In this document: positions 1 to 7,050 of the stretch, one piece after another
Layout of the letters: every line of letters begins with the position of its first letter
How positions within the stretch are numbered: the first letter of the stretch is position 1
Assembly: GCF_020097835.1 (NCBI RefSeq)
Contig: NZ_CP083666.1
Location: forward strand, 372,001-436,000
Direction: 5' to 3'
DNA: 64,000 bases
Source of the DNA: Haloprofundus halobius
GTDB lineage: Archaea; Halobacteriota; Halobacteria; Halobacteriales; Haloferacaceae
Position numbers and translations under genes: made by a program
The notes under the pieces: model-generated
Database searches by the model: none
The model's input: the letters and a program-made list of their open reading frames with translations, nothing else
What the model was told of the DNA's origin: nothing

Positions 1-113
1 AGCGCGCCGATCTGCGCCTCCGTCGCCCCCTCGAAGACCGCGTTCGCGGCCTCGCGTGCTTCCTCGACGGTCAGATTCCCCCCCTCCGTAGTGCGTTCGA
101 TGTATTCCTGCAT
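1..113 (-). CDS. trpD: Anthranilate phosphoribosyltransferase, N-terminal fragment cut by the window edge
   Basis: An ATG on the reverse strand at 111-113 opens about 37 codons that run off the left edge. The peptide starts MQEYIERTTEGG and continues with VEEAREAANAVFEGATEAQIGA, split here as VEEAREAANAVF and EGATEAQIGA, which is the typical helical N-terminus of archaeal TrpD. TrpD joins anthranilate to phosphoribosyl pyrophosphate in tryptophan synthesis. The PRPP-binding glycine loop is outside the window, so activity cannot be judged. A TATA-like box and TGTAC repeats lie directly upstream, so this is probably the first gene of its operon. Confidence 0.85.
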   Translation of the reverse strand, partial: MQEYIERTTEGGNLTVEEAREAANAVFEGATEAQIGA

Positions 114-125
114 GGTGGCCACCAA

Positions 126-174
126 TGTACGTATTCGTGTTATAGTGTACAAATCAGTACATCAGTATAAGCCT
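126..174 (-). promoter_or_regulatory. Promoter and candidate operator of trpD
   Basis: Read on the reverse strand, GGCTTATACTG (164-174) is a TATA-like element. It would start transcription near 140-145 and leave a leader of about 30 bases before the trpD ATG. Between the box and this start lies TGTAC-N6-GTACA (146-161), and another TGTAC is at 126-130. TGTACA-type boxes are the known target of the tryptophan repressor TrpY in methanogens; whether a haloarchaeal regulator uses the same sequence is inference. Confidence 0.5.
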
Positions 175-324
175 GTCGCCGAGAAGATCGACGCGACGCG
201 GTGCTCGCGCCGTCTTCGGCCACTACTTGAGCGCGTCGAAAGTCGCTGACGGAACCGCGTTCCGAAACCTTCAATTACTCGGCCGGGATAGGTGTTACTG
301 CGTTCAGCACGTGAGCGCCGGACT

Positions 325-399
325 GGGTTTGTGGTCTAGTCTGGTTATGACACCTCCTTGACATGGAGGAGGCCGGCAGTTCAAATCTGCCCAAACCCA
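325..399 (+). tRNA. tRNA-Val (GAC)
   Basis: The acceptor arm GGGTTTG (325-331) pairs with CAAACCC (392-398), followed by discriminator A399. The anticodon stem CCTCC/GGAGG encloses the loop TTGACAT, giving anticodon GAC for valine. The T arm GGCAG-TTCAAAT-CTGCC is intact. The gene is 75 bases, has no intron and does not encode the CCA end. Confidence 0.95.
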
Positions 400-507
400 C
401 TACTTCTGCGGATCTCACGCTTCCGAGCGGCGGCGCTCGGTTCGCTCTCTCGAACCGAAACCGTCAGAGCCACTCCGTACGTCGACGCCTCCCTTCCCTT
501 TCACCGC

Positions 508-1038
508 TCAGTCTCCGCCGACGGGGTTCGCATCCACGACCCGATCGAACTGCGCCTCCAGCGCGCCGTCGACGGTGACGCCCGGCTGCACCGCGTGGAC
601 GCCGTGGAGTCGTCGTCCGGCCGTCTTCTGGAGTACCGTCAAGAAGAACCGGGAGACTACGTCCGGTTCGCAGTACATGTCGAGCACCCCGAGCGCGTCG
701 GTGACGACGCAGTCGCCCTCCGAGAGGGTCGAGAGCGCGTCGACGAGACGCATCCCGACGCCGGTCACGTCGCCGGGATGGACGACACCCGAGAGGTCGA
801 CCGGACCCTCGTAGTCGACTTCGACCGGCCACACCGACAACAGCGTCGCTCGCGCCGGGTTGCGGCCCGATTCGTAGAGTAGTCGCTCCAAACGTCGAGG
901 ATGGAGGCGAGCGCTGACGACGAGCAGTCGATCGCTTCGCGGTAGCACCGACGCGGGCAGGGGATCGGCGGTGCGCACAAGCGTCTGTTCGCCTGGAACG
1001 GGCGCGTTCGTCGTATCCGCGTTTGCGTCGAAGACCAT
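508..1038 (-). CDS. Haloarchaeal DUF7504-like protein (degenerate RecA/KaiC-type fold)
   Basis: This 176-residue protein starts at the ATG at 1036-1038. A longer reading frame to 1161 exists, but its extra residues are an arginine-rich run that looks untranslated. The protein has a short N-terminal region, then alternating strands and helices with hydrophobic cores such as DRLLVVSAR, DCVVTDALGVLDMY and VSRFFLTVLQKT. This layout resembles the Walker B half of KaiC/RecA-like ATPases, but no Walker A loop is present, so ATP binding is not expected. Haloarchaea carry many such proteins of unknown role. The family name is from memory of similar sequences; the function is unknown. Confidence 0.6.
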   Translation of the reverse strand: MVFDANADTTNAPVPGEQTLVRTADPLPASVLPRSDRLLVVSARLHPRRLERLLYESGRNPARATLLSVWPVEVDYEGPVDLSGVVHPGDVTGVGMRLVDALSTLSEGDCVVTDALGVLDMYCEPDVVSRFFLTVLQKTAGRRLHGVHAVQPGVTVDGALEAQFDRVVDANPVGGD

Positions 1039-1233
1039 CGTGGGAGAGAACCTGCGGCGTCGACGCCGCTTGCCAGACCGTAGAACGGCCTCCCTTATCG
1101 ACATACGCCGCCTACCGTCGCCGTAGTCCGTGATTACTTTCCGTTTGGTCGCACCTTCCAATCGTTTCGGCGCTTCGCCGGTCGCGGTTCGGCGACCGGA
1201 GATCCGGCGGGTATCGGCGTGGTCGTCGCCGAC

Positions 1234-1656
1234 TCAACGGTCGTCCGACCGCTGCCGGCCGTCCGCCCGCCGGTCGTCGGCCCGTTCCGTCGCGAATCGC
1301 TCGCGTTCTCCCCCTGGCGGCCCGTGGACGAGTTCGTGGATGCCGATGACGAGCGACGGCACGACGATCATGAAGATGTGTTCTTCCAGGGGGATGCCGA
1401 GCAGTTCGACGCCCGTCCGCAACGGAATCGAGAAGACGCCCACTTCGAGCGTGTACCAGTCCCATACGTAGGCGATGGGGTAGAGCACGGCGACGGTCTT
1501 GCCCGCCCGGCGGAACGCGTTCGCTCGCCAGAGGAGGACGGCTGCGAAGCTTCCGAACACCACCTCGGTTAACAAGTACGTATAGGGTCCGAAAACGCCG
1601 ATATCCGGCAACGCCGCGAGAGCGAAACGGACACCTCCGGTCGCTGAGGACCCCAT
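1234..1656 (-). CDS. Lycopene cyclase domain membrane protein
   Basis: The protein of 140 residues starts at ATG 1654-1656; a longer frame exists upstream but has no support. It has three to four hydrophobic segments and the motif GIPLEEHIFMIVVPSL, close to the PLEE motif of CrtYcd-type lycopene cyclase domains. In those enzymes the acidic pair takes part in cyclising the ends of lycopene. A complete haloarchaeal CrtY has two such domains, about 230 residues; this one has a single domain, so it may act as a dimer, be a paralogue, or have another substrate. The last 25 residues are charged (Arg/Asp) and predicted to be cytoplasmic. Confidence 0.65.
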   Translation of the reverse strand: MGSSATGGVRFALAALPDIGVFGPYTYLLTEVVFGSFAAVLLWRANAFRRAGKTVAVLYPIAYVWDWYTLEVGVFSIPLRTGVELLGIPLEEHIFMIVVPSLVIGIHELVHGPPGGERERFATERADDRRADGRQRSDDR

Positions 1657-1754
1657 GACAGAGTACACCACACCTACTATACAACCTGGTATCGGAAAGC
1701 AGCGGGGGGTAAACAACCTTCAAGGCCTCAGGAGAAGTAGATGGCACTTGGGCC

Positions 1755-2897
1755 ATGGACATTACTGACATAGCACTCCAGGACTTCGTGGAGCTGGAGG
1801 CCGACACCCGACTCGGGAAAGTCCGGTCTGCGTTCGAGCGCGAGAACCCGAAGGGTATCATCATCACCGACGACGGCGACTACGTCGGGGTGGTCGGCGA
1901 GAAGCAGTTGATTCAGTCGCACATCGAAGACAACACGAAGGCCGCCGCGTTGATGCGCTCCGCGCCGCGCATCGACCGTCACGAGGATGTCCGCGAGGCG
2001 TCGCGGATGCTCATCGAGGGTGACACCCAGATTGCCCCCGTCTACGAGGGCGAGAAGCTGTGGGGCATCATCACGAGCGACGCGATTCTCGAAGCCGTCC
2101 ACGAGAACTTGGACGCGCTCACCGTCGAACAGATCTACACCGAGGACGTGGTGACGATTCGCGAGGAGGACCGCGTCGGTCAAGCCATCAATCGTCTCCG
2201 CGAGAACGGCATCTCTCGACTCCCCGTCCTCAACGAGAACGGCAAACTCACCGGCGTGCTGACGACGCACGACATCGTCGACTTCGTCGTCCGCGACGAG
2301 GTTCGACAGGGCACCGGCGACCGAAGCGGCGACCTCGAACGGATGCTCGACCTGCCAGTGTACGACCTGATGACGAGTCCGGTGTTCACGACGAACCCCG
2401 GCGAGTCGGTCAGGGACGCCGTCTCGAAGATGTTCGAGAACGACGTCGCCGGACTGGTCGTCACGCCGTCGGACAGCGACTCGGAGGTGCTCGGCGTCCT
2501 CACGAAGACGGACGTGCTTCGCGCGCTGACCTACACCGAGGAGGAGCAGATGGACGTCCAGATCACGAACGTCGAACTGCTCGACACCGTCACGCGGACG
2601 GAACTCGTCGAGAGTCTCACGCAGGTCGTCGACAAGTACCAGGAGATGCAGGTTCACCACGCGCATCTGCGTTTCCACGAACACAAGGAGAAACTCCGTG
2701 GGACGCCGCTCATCCAGGCACAGGTCAGACTCCGGACGAGCCACGGACAGGTCGCCGGCTCCGGGGAGGGCTACGGCGCGGAACACGCCTTCCGCGTCGC
2801 CCTCGACAAGCTCGAACGCAACGTCCTCGAGATGAAAGGTATCAACGCCGACGAGCAGTACCGCGGGCAGTTGCTACGGAAACTCGGCGAGCTATAG
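1755..2897 (+). CDS. Four-CBS-domain protein with C-terminal HPF/YfiA-like ribosome-binding domain
   Basis: The 380-residue protein has four consecutive CBS motifs (about residues 10-60, 65-120, 125-185 and 200-262). Repeated signatures include GVVGEKQL, GIITSDAIL, GVLTTHDIV and GVLTKTDVL; CBS pairs bind adenine nucleotides and sense energy state. From residue 266 the sequence changes to VQITNVELLDTVTRTELVES, a basic histidine-containing centre, then strands QAQVRLRTSHGQVAGSGEG and a helix AFRVALDKLERNVLEMK. That order matches the S30AE/HPF fold that binds the decoding site of idle ribosomes. A nucleotide-controlled ribosome-hibernation factor is the natural inference. ATG 1755 is the only sensible start. 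A structured repeat begins 6 bases after the stop. Confidence 0.8.
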   Translation: MDITDIALQDFVELEADTRLGKVRSAFERENPKGIIITDDGDYVGVVGEKQLIQSHIEDNTKAAALMRSAPRIDRHEDVREASRMLIEGDTQIAPVYEGEKLWGIITSDAILEAVHENLDALTVEQIYTEDVVTIREEDRVGQAINRLRENGISRLPVLNENGKLTGVLTTHDIVDFVVRDEVRQGTGDRSGDLERMLDLPVYDLMTSPVFTTNPGESVRDAVSKMFENDVAGLVVTPSDSDSEVLGVLTKTDVLRALTYTEEEQMDVQITNVELLDTVTRTELVESLTQVVDKYQEMQVHHAHLRFHEHKEKLRGTPLIQAQVRLRTSHGQVAGSGEGYGAEHAFRVALDKLERNVLEMKGINADEQYRGQLLRKLGEL

Positions 2898-2903
2898 AAC
2901 CGC

Positions 2904-3152
2904 GAGCTTTTGCGCTGCGGGCCGCCTTCGGCGGCCCTCGGCAAAAGCTCTCTTCGCGGCTTCGCCGCGAAGGCTTAGCAGACGCGAAGCGTCTGCTCTC
3001 GGACCAAAAGCACCGTCAGAGCTTCGCTCTGACGAGCCCTCGTTCGTTTCACTCACGAGGACACTCCTCTCTCACTTCAGCGCGCGGAACGCGCTTCCGT
3101 TCGGTCGTCGGCCCCCTCGCTCGGCCTCCTGCCTCGCTCGCGGTAGCACAAC
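2904..3152 (+). repeat. Structured 3' repeat, copy A (long form)
   Basis: The element starts with GAGCTTTTGC (2904-2913), which pairs exactly with GCAAAAGCTC (2941-2950). Inside is GGGCCGCC-TTC-GGCGGCCC (2919-2937). Further perfect hairpins follow: CTTCGCGGC-TTC-GCCGCGAAG (2952-2972), AGCAGACGC-GAA-GCGTCTGCT (2977-2997) and CGTCAGAGC-TTC-GCTCTGACG (3014-3034). The tail has CGTTCGGTCGTCGGCCC and ends near CTCGCGGTAGCACAAC. It fills the gap after the CBS-HPF gene and shares about 81 identical bases with copy B. It codes for nothing recognisable. Confidence 0.85.
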
Positions 3153-3193
3153 TGGGCTCGGTTGGAATCCTCCAACAGCTGAGAGGGACTGTA

Positions 3194-3759
3194 TGCTGAA
3201 TACAGAGGGTGTATCTACCGAGACAACACGATGTGCTCCGTTTTTCACTCCGAGAGAATTGCAGTCACGTCGGTCGATGAGATCATTCCAACGTAGTCAT
3301 CATCGACAACTGGGAGGTGTTTGATACCGTAGGTGTCCATCATCGCTGCAACTTCTTCCATGTAGAGATCAGGAGTAATGGTCTCCACGTCGGTCGTCAT
3401 CACGTCTTCTACCTGTAACTCCGAGATGTCCCGTCCGTTAGCAATTGCGTCGAGAACGTCTGTGCTGCTAATAATCGCCCGTGGCGTGGTCAGTACGACT
3501 AATGCGTTGATGTCCTTTTCTCGCATCCGCTGTACGGCCTCCAGTACGGTCACGTCTTTCGAGATCGTTTCTAGTGGCGTGGACATTACGTCTCTCACGG
3601 TCAGACTGGCAGGAGAACCCATAGCTGCAGGATAGGGTGTGTCACCTATGAAGTTTTCCTCAGTACGTGTAGGCCTTACCCAGCACGGATGATTGAACCG
3701 GTCCGGAGCTATCGCCTGTCATGATAAGGGGCCGCAAGATACGCGCCCTGTATTCAGCA
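3194..3759. repeat. 12-bp inverted repeat pair flanking the small CBS gene
   Basis: TGCTGAATACAG at 3194-3205 is found again in inverted form as CTGTATTCAGCA at 3748-3759. Together they bracket the 3245-3622 gene. The left copy also forms a local palindrome CTGTAT-GCTGA-ATACAG. The enclosed DNA is visibly poorer in GC than its surroundings. This could mark an inserted cassette or the worn ends of a mobile element, but there is no transposase and target-site duplications were not found. Confidence 0.35.
3245..3622 (-). CDS. Small two-CBS-domain protein
   Basis: The 125-residue protein is essentially one CBS pair (Bateman module). The first domain begins VRDVMSTPLETI and ends near IISSTDVLDAI; the second begins VEDVMTTDVETI and ends MISSTDVTAIL. 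Such stand-alone modules bind AMP, ATP, SAM or similar ligands and regulate partner proteins. No effector domain is attached, so the partner is unknown. Its codons use more A and T than neighbouring genes, and a 12-bp inverted repeat pair surrounds it, which suggests later acquisition. Start at ATG 3620-3622. Confidence 0.85.
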   Translation of the reverse strand: MGSPASLTVRDVMSTPLETISKDVTVLEAVQRMREKDINALVVLTTPRAIISSTDVLDAIANGRDISELQVEDVMTTDVETITPDLYMEEVAAMMDTYGIKHLPVVDDDYVGMISSTDVTAILSE

Positions 3760-3826
3760 CGACCGCTTAGAACCAGTATACAACAAGAGCTTCTACAGGA
3801 CCAACAACAGACCTCAAACCGCCGAA

Positions 3827-4528
3827 TCAGAACTCCTCGGTCGCTTCCAACCCCGAGCCCGTAATCCGGAACGTCACACTCTCACCGGCGGCTTTCGCGC
3901 GATGTTTCTCCAACGTCGCTCGGCGATTGCCGCCGCGGAAGCGGTCGAGGCGGACGACGACGCCGGTCCAGTGTTCGAGCGTGTTGCCGCCGAGCGCTCG
4001 CGTCCGGTCTGTGTCTGGGTCGGTGAACACCTGGTTCGTCAACACGACGGCGATGTCGTGTTTCCGTGCCAGAGAGAGCAGGTGCGTCACTTGGCGGGCG
4101 ACGCGGCGCAGCGATTCGCCGCCCTCGCCGCCCTCGATGGTGCGTTCGAGTCGGTAGAACCCGGTGGCGCTATCGAGGACGACGAGGTCCGCTCTGTCGG
4201 CGAACTCCTCGACGTCGCGGACGGCCTCTTCCTGTTCGGCGAAGTCATACGCCTCGGTGACGATGACGCGGGAGGCGACGTCTTCGAAGGCTTGCTCGTC
4301 GTCGGTTCGTGCCTCGACCAACTGGCGAAACCGGTCGATGGAGAGCCCTTCGGTGTCGATGTAGACGACGGTTCCGCCCGCTGCGGCGACGTCGACGGCG
4401 GCCGACAGCGCGACGTTCGTCTTCCCCGCCGCCGGCGCGCCGTACACCTGCGTGACGGTCCCGCGTTCGAGACCACCCCCGAGCAGGTCGTCGAGCGGCG
4501 CGCACCCCGTGGAGAGTGTTTCGGTCAC
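3827..4528 (-). CDS. radB: DNA repair and recombination protein RadB
   Basis: RadB is the short RadA/RecA paralogue of euryarchaea and helps RadA in homologous recombination. The protein shows Walker A GAPAAGKT (residues 30-37), strand VVYIDTEG, Walker B ADLVVLDSATG and the loop LTNQVF near the L2 position, ending in a short C-terminus. It lacks the N-terminal DNA-binding domain of RadA, as expected. I chose GTG 4526-4528 (start VTETLSTGCAPLDDLL), giving 233 residues, the normal RadB length; a frame open to 4618 adds an unconserved tail. A TTTTTCC box lies about 25 bases upstream. The divergent neighbour is a RuvC-like protein. Confidence 0.9.
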   Translation of the reverse strand: MTETLSTGCAPLDDLLGGGLERGTVTQVYGAPAAGKTNVALSAAVDVAAAGGTVVYIDTEGLSIDRFRQLVEARTDDEQAFEDVASRVIVTEAYDFAEQEEAVRDVEEFADRADLVVLDSATGFYRLERTIEGGEGGESLRRVARQVTHLLSLARKHDIAVVLTNQVFTDPDTDRTRALGGNTLEHWTGVVVRLDRFRGGNRRATLEKHRAKAAGESVTFRITGSGLEATEEF

Positions 4529-4637
4529 AGTCGCCGTTGGCGTGGTCGGCGGAAAAAGACCCCGATACGCGCCACAGACGCCGTTCGACGGTCCACGGGA
4601 CGCTCCGACTCCCGACACGAGTGGCCGTTTCGCACCG

Positions 4638-4647
4638 TGTTTTTAGT
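4638..4647 (+). promoter_or_regulatory. TATA-type box of the RuvC-like gene
   Basis: GTTTTTAGTC sits about 25 bases before the GTG start at 4669. This spacing predicts a transcript that begins at or next to the start codon. No Shine-Dalgarno sequence is present. Confidence 0.4.
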
Positions 4648-4668
4648 CTCCGGGGTCGAACGTAGGGC

Positions 4669-5463
4669 GTGATAGTCGTCGCGACGGAGGATTTCGAGCT
4701 GTACCACGAGGCGGTCTCCGCGCTGCGTGAGCGCGGCGTGACGTTCACCACCGTTCGCCCGGACGAGGACCTCCCGGACGCCGCGAGCGTGCTGGTCACC
4801 GCTCCCGACGACGCAGTCGCCGACCTCCCGGCCGACGTGACCCACATCAACACCAGCGCCGACGACGTTCGGAAGGCCGTCGAGGAGGCGCTCGCGGTTC
4901 TCCGCGGCGGCGACCGGCGGACGATTATCGGCGTCGACCCCGGTACGCGCCCCGGTATCGCCGTCCTCTCGGGCGAGATGGTCGTCGCGGCGTTCCAGGT
5001 CCCGCTCTCGGAGGCGGTGGAAGCGATTCGTCGCGAAGCCGACGACGCCGTCGACCCGCTCGTCCGCGTCGGCGACGGGGCGCGCCTCCAGAGCGCCCAG
5101 ATCGTCAACGACCTCGAAGACGTGCCGATCGAACTCGTCGACGAGACGGGGACGACGCCGTATCTCGGGACCGGCGCGCGCGGCATGGGCGACGTGCTCG
5201 CCGCGGTCAACATCGCCCGTCTGGAGGGCGAGCGCGTCGACTCCCGGGACATCGAACCGACGCCGGGCGAGTTGCAGGTCATCAAGAACCGGTCGCGGGA
5301 GCGCTCGGCCGAGAACCGAACTATCGACGAGTCGCTGGCGCGTCGCGTCGCGGCTGGCGAGTTGAGTATCGACGAGGCGTTAGACGAGCACAAGAACGGG
5401 GACGTGGGTGACGAGGCCGAGTCGCGTGACGGCGACGATAGCGACAGCGACGACAAGAACTGA
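4669..5463 (+). CDS. Predicted RNase H-fold (RuvC/YqgF-like) protein
   Basis: The 264-residue protein starts with GTG at 4669. Residues 1-80 form an alpha/beta domain (VVATEDFELYHEAV, then SVLVTAPDDAV). Residues 85-190 hold TIIGVDPGTRPGIAVLSGE, with D90 in the DPG motif typical of RuvC/YqgF-type nucleases, then VRVGDGAR and ARGMGDVLAAVNIARL, where a second acidic position of such a site could lie. The tail (residues 195-264) is charged and rich in Asp, Glu and Ser. A role in Holliday-junction or RNA processing is inferred from the fold and from the divergent radB; no direct family assignment is certain. Its stop codon directly abuts that of larC. Confidence 0.6.
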   Translation: MIVVATEDFELYHEAVSALRERGVTFTTVRPDEDLPDAASVLVTAPDDAVADLPADVTHINTSADDVRKAVEEALAVLRGGDRRTIIGVDPGTRPGIAVLSGEMVVAAFQVPLSEAVEAIRREADDAVDPLVRVGDGARLQSAQIVNDLEDVPIELVDETGTTPYLGTGARGMGDVLAAVNIARLEGERVDSRDIEPTPGELQVIKNRSRERSAENRTIDESLARRVAAGELSIDEALDEHKNGDVGDEAESRDGDDSDSDDKN

Positions 5464-6819
5464 CTACTCCTCGCGAGCCTCGGCCACCGCGCTCTCCGCG
5501 CGCCGCATCACCTCGCGAACCGGAAGTCCCGTCTCGCGCGCCACCGCCATCGCGTCGTCGAACTCGGCGCTCCGGTCGTAGACGACGCCGTCGGCGTCGC
5601 TTGCGACTTTCACGCTCACTTCGTACTCCCCGCCGTCGATCTCGAGCGTCGCCGTCGCAAACGCTCTGGAAGCGACCCAGCGGTGGCCCGCGCCGTGTTC
5701 GCGCACGCCGAGCGTCCCCGTCTCTTCCGCCAATTTACGGGCGACGCGCTCGGCGTCGGCCGGGCGAGCGATGACCTTCACCAGATGTCCGGGACGGGAT
5801 TTCTTCATCGTCGCCGGGAGGATGGAGACGTCGCGCGCGCCCGCGTCGGCGAGCGTCTCCTGCAGGCCTCCGAGAACTTCGGGCGGCGCGTCGTCGAGAT
5901 TCGTCTCCAAGACGGTGATCTCCTCGCGCGTGAGGCGACCGCCGCCGTCGCCGACGAGCGCACGTAACACGTTCGGATGCTCGGGGAAGTCGTAGCCGCC
6001 AGCGCCGTAGCCCGACTGCCGAACGCGGAGGGGCGGGAGGTGGTCGACGCCCTCGGCGAAGTGTGCGAGAATCGCCGCGCCCGTCGGCGTCAGCAGTTCG
6101 GCCTCGACGGGACCGCCCTTCAGCGACCAGTCGGCGCGTTCGGCGATTTCGACGACGGCAGGTGTCGGCACAGGGTAGACGCCGTGGCTCATTCTCGCCT
6201 CGCCGCCGCCGGTCGACAGCGGCGTCGTCACGACGCGTTCGACGCCCAAGTCGTCGAGCAGTAGACACGCGCCGACGATGTCGGCGATGGCGTCGTCGGC
6301 ACCGACTTCGTGGAAGTGGGTCTCTTCGAGGTCGGTGTCGTGGACGGCGGCCTCCGCCTCACCGAGGGTGCGGAAGATGTCCAGCGCATCGGCTTCGACG
6401 TCGTTCGGCAGTCCCATCGACTCGACGATGTCGACGACTTCGGTGTACTTTCGATGTGGCCCCGAACCCTCGGCGCGGGTGTGGTCGTGTTCGTGGTGGT
6501 CGTCGTGGTGGTGCCCGTGGTGGTGCTCGTCGCCACGGCCGTGGTGATGGTGGTCGTCGTTATCGTGTTCGTGAGGCCGATGACTGTCACCGCCGTCTTC
6601 GTCGCCGCCGTTTTCGTCTCCCTCGTCACCGCCGACGAGCAACACGTCGACTGTCGTGGAACTGATGCCGTTTTTCACCGTTGACCCGACGTCGTGCCGA
6701 ACATTGAGTACTGTCTCCACCGGTGACAGCGCATCGGGGTCTGCCCCGGCCGCCAGCAGCGCAGCGAGAATCATGTCGCCGCTCGCCCCCATCCGTCCGT
6801 CGAACGCGAGTGTGTCCAT
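5464..6819 (-). CDS. larC: Nickel pincer cofactor biosynthesis protein LarC
   Basis: LarC inserts nickel into the pyridinium dithiocarboxylate cofactor of lactate racemase-type enzymes, using CTP. The protein starts MDTLAFDGRMGASGDMILAA, the diagnostic LarC N-terminus, and contains GEAEAAVHDTDLEETHFHEVG and LETNLDDAPPEVLGG, the second matching the LarC2 region. In lactobacilli larC is read through a programmed frameshift; here it is one uninterrupted frame of 451 residues. Residues 80-113 are an exceptional His/Asp run, a likely nickel store. Start is ATG 6817-6819; the longer frame upstream is unsupported. No larA, larB or larE is in the window. It converges tail to tail with its neighbour with no spacer. 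Confidence 0.9.
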   Translation of the reverse strand: MDTLAFDGRMGASGDMILAALLAAGADPDALSPVETVLNVRHDVGSTVKNGISSTTVDVLLVGGDEGDENGGDEDGGDSHRPHEHDNDDHHHHGRGDEHHHGHHHDDHHEHDHTRAEGSGPHRKYTEVVDIVESMGLPNDVEADALDIFRTLGEAEAAVHDTDLEETHFHEVGADDAIADIVGACLLLDDLGVERVVTTPLSTGGGEARMSHGVYPVPTPAVVEIAERADWSLKGGPVEAELLTPTGAAILAHFAEGVDHLPPLRVRQSGYGAGGYDFPEHPNVLRALVGDGGGRLTREEITVLETNLDDAPPEVLGGLQETLADAGARDVSILPATMKKSRPGHLVKVIARPADAERVARKLAEETGTLGVREHGAGHRWVASRAFATATLEIDGGEYEVSVKVASDADGVVYDRSAEFDDAMAVARETGLPVREVMRRAESAVAEAREE

Positions 6820-7001
6820 GTAGAGTGGGCCTCTCGAAGAGAGAAAAATCTCCCGTCGTCCAGTAGTCCGCTCGCGGTTCCGAAGTCGACAGACGACCTG
6901 TTCAGACAGTAGCAATATGTACGGCGGCATCGTACTGTGCTACACAATGACATCGATACGTTCAGCAGGCCTGAGTACGGCCGAAACCCCCGGGAGCAAA
7001 G

Positions 7002-7010
7002 AACTTATCC
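7002..7010 (+). promoter_or_regulatory. TATA-type box of cdc48
   Basis: AACTTATCC, preceded by a purine-rich GGGAGCAAAG that could serve as BRE, lies about 41-49 bases upstream of the ATG at 7051. Transcription would start near 7030 and give a leader of about 20 bases. Confidence 0.5.
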
Positions 7011-7050
7011 CGTGTGACCGCCGAATTGCACGTATCCCCGCGAGTACATT

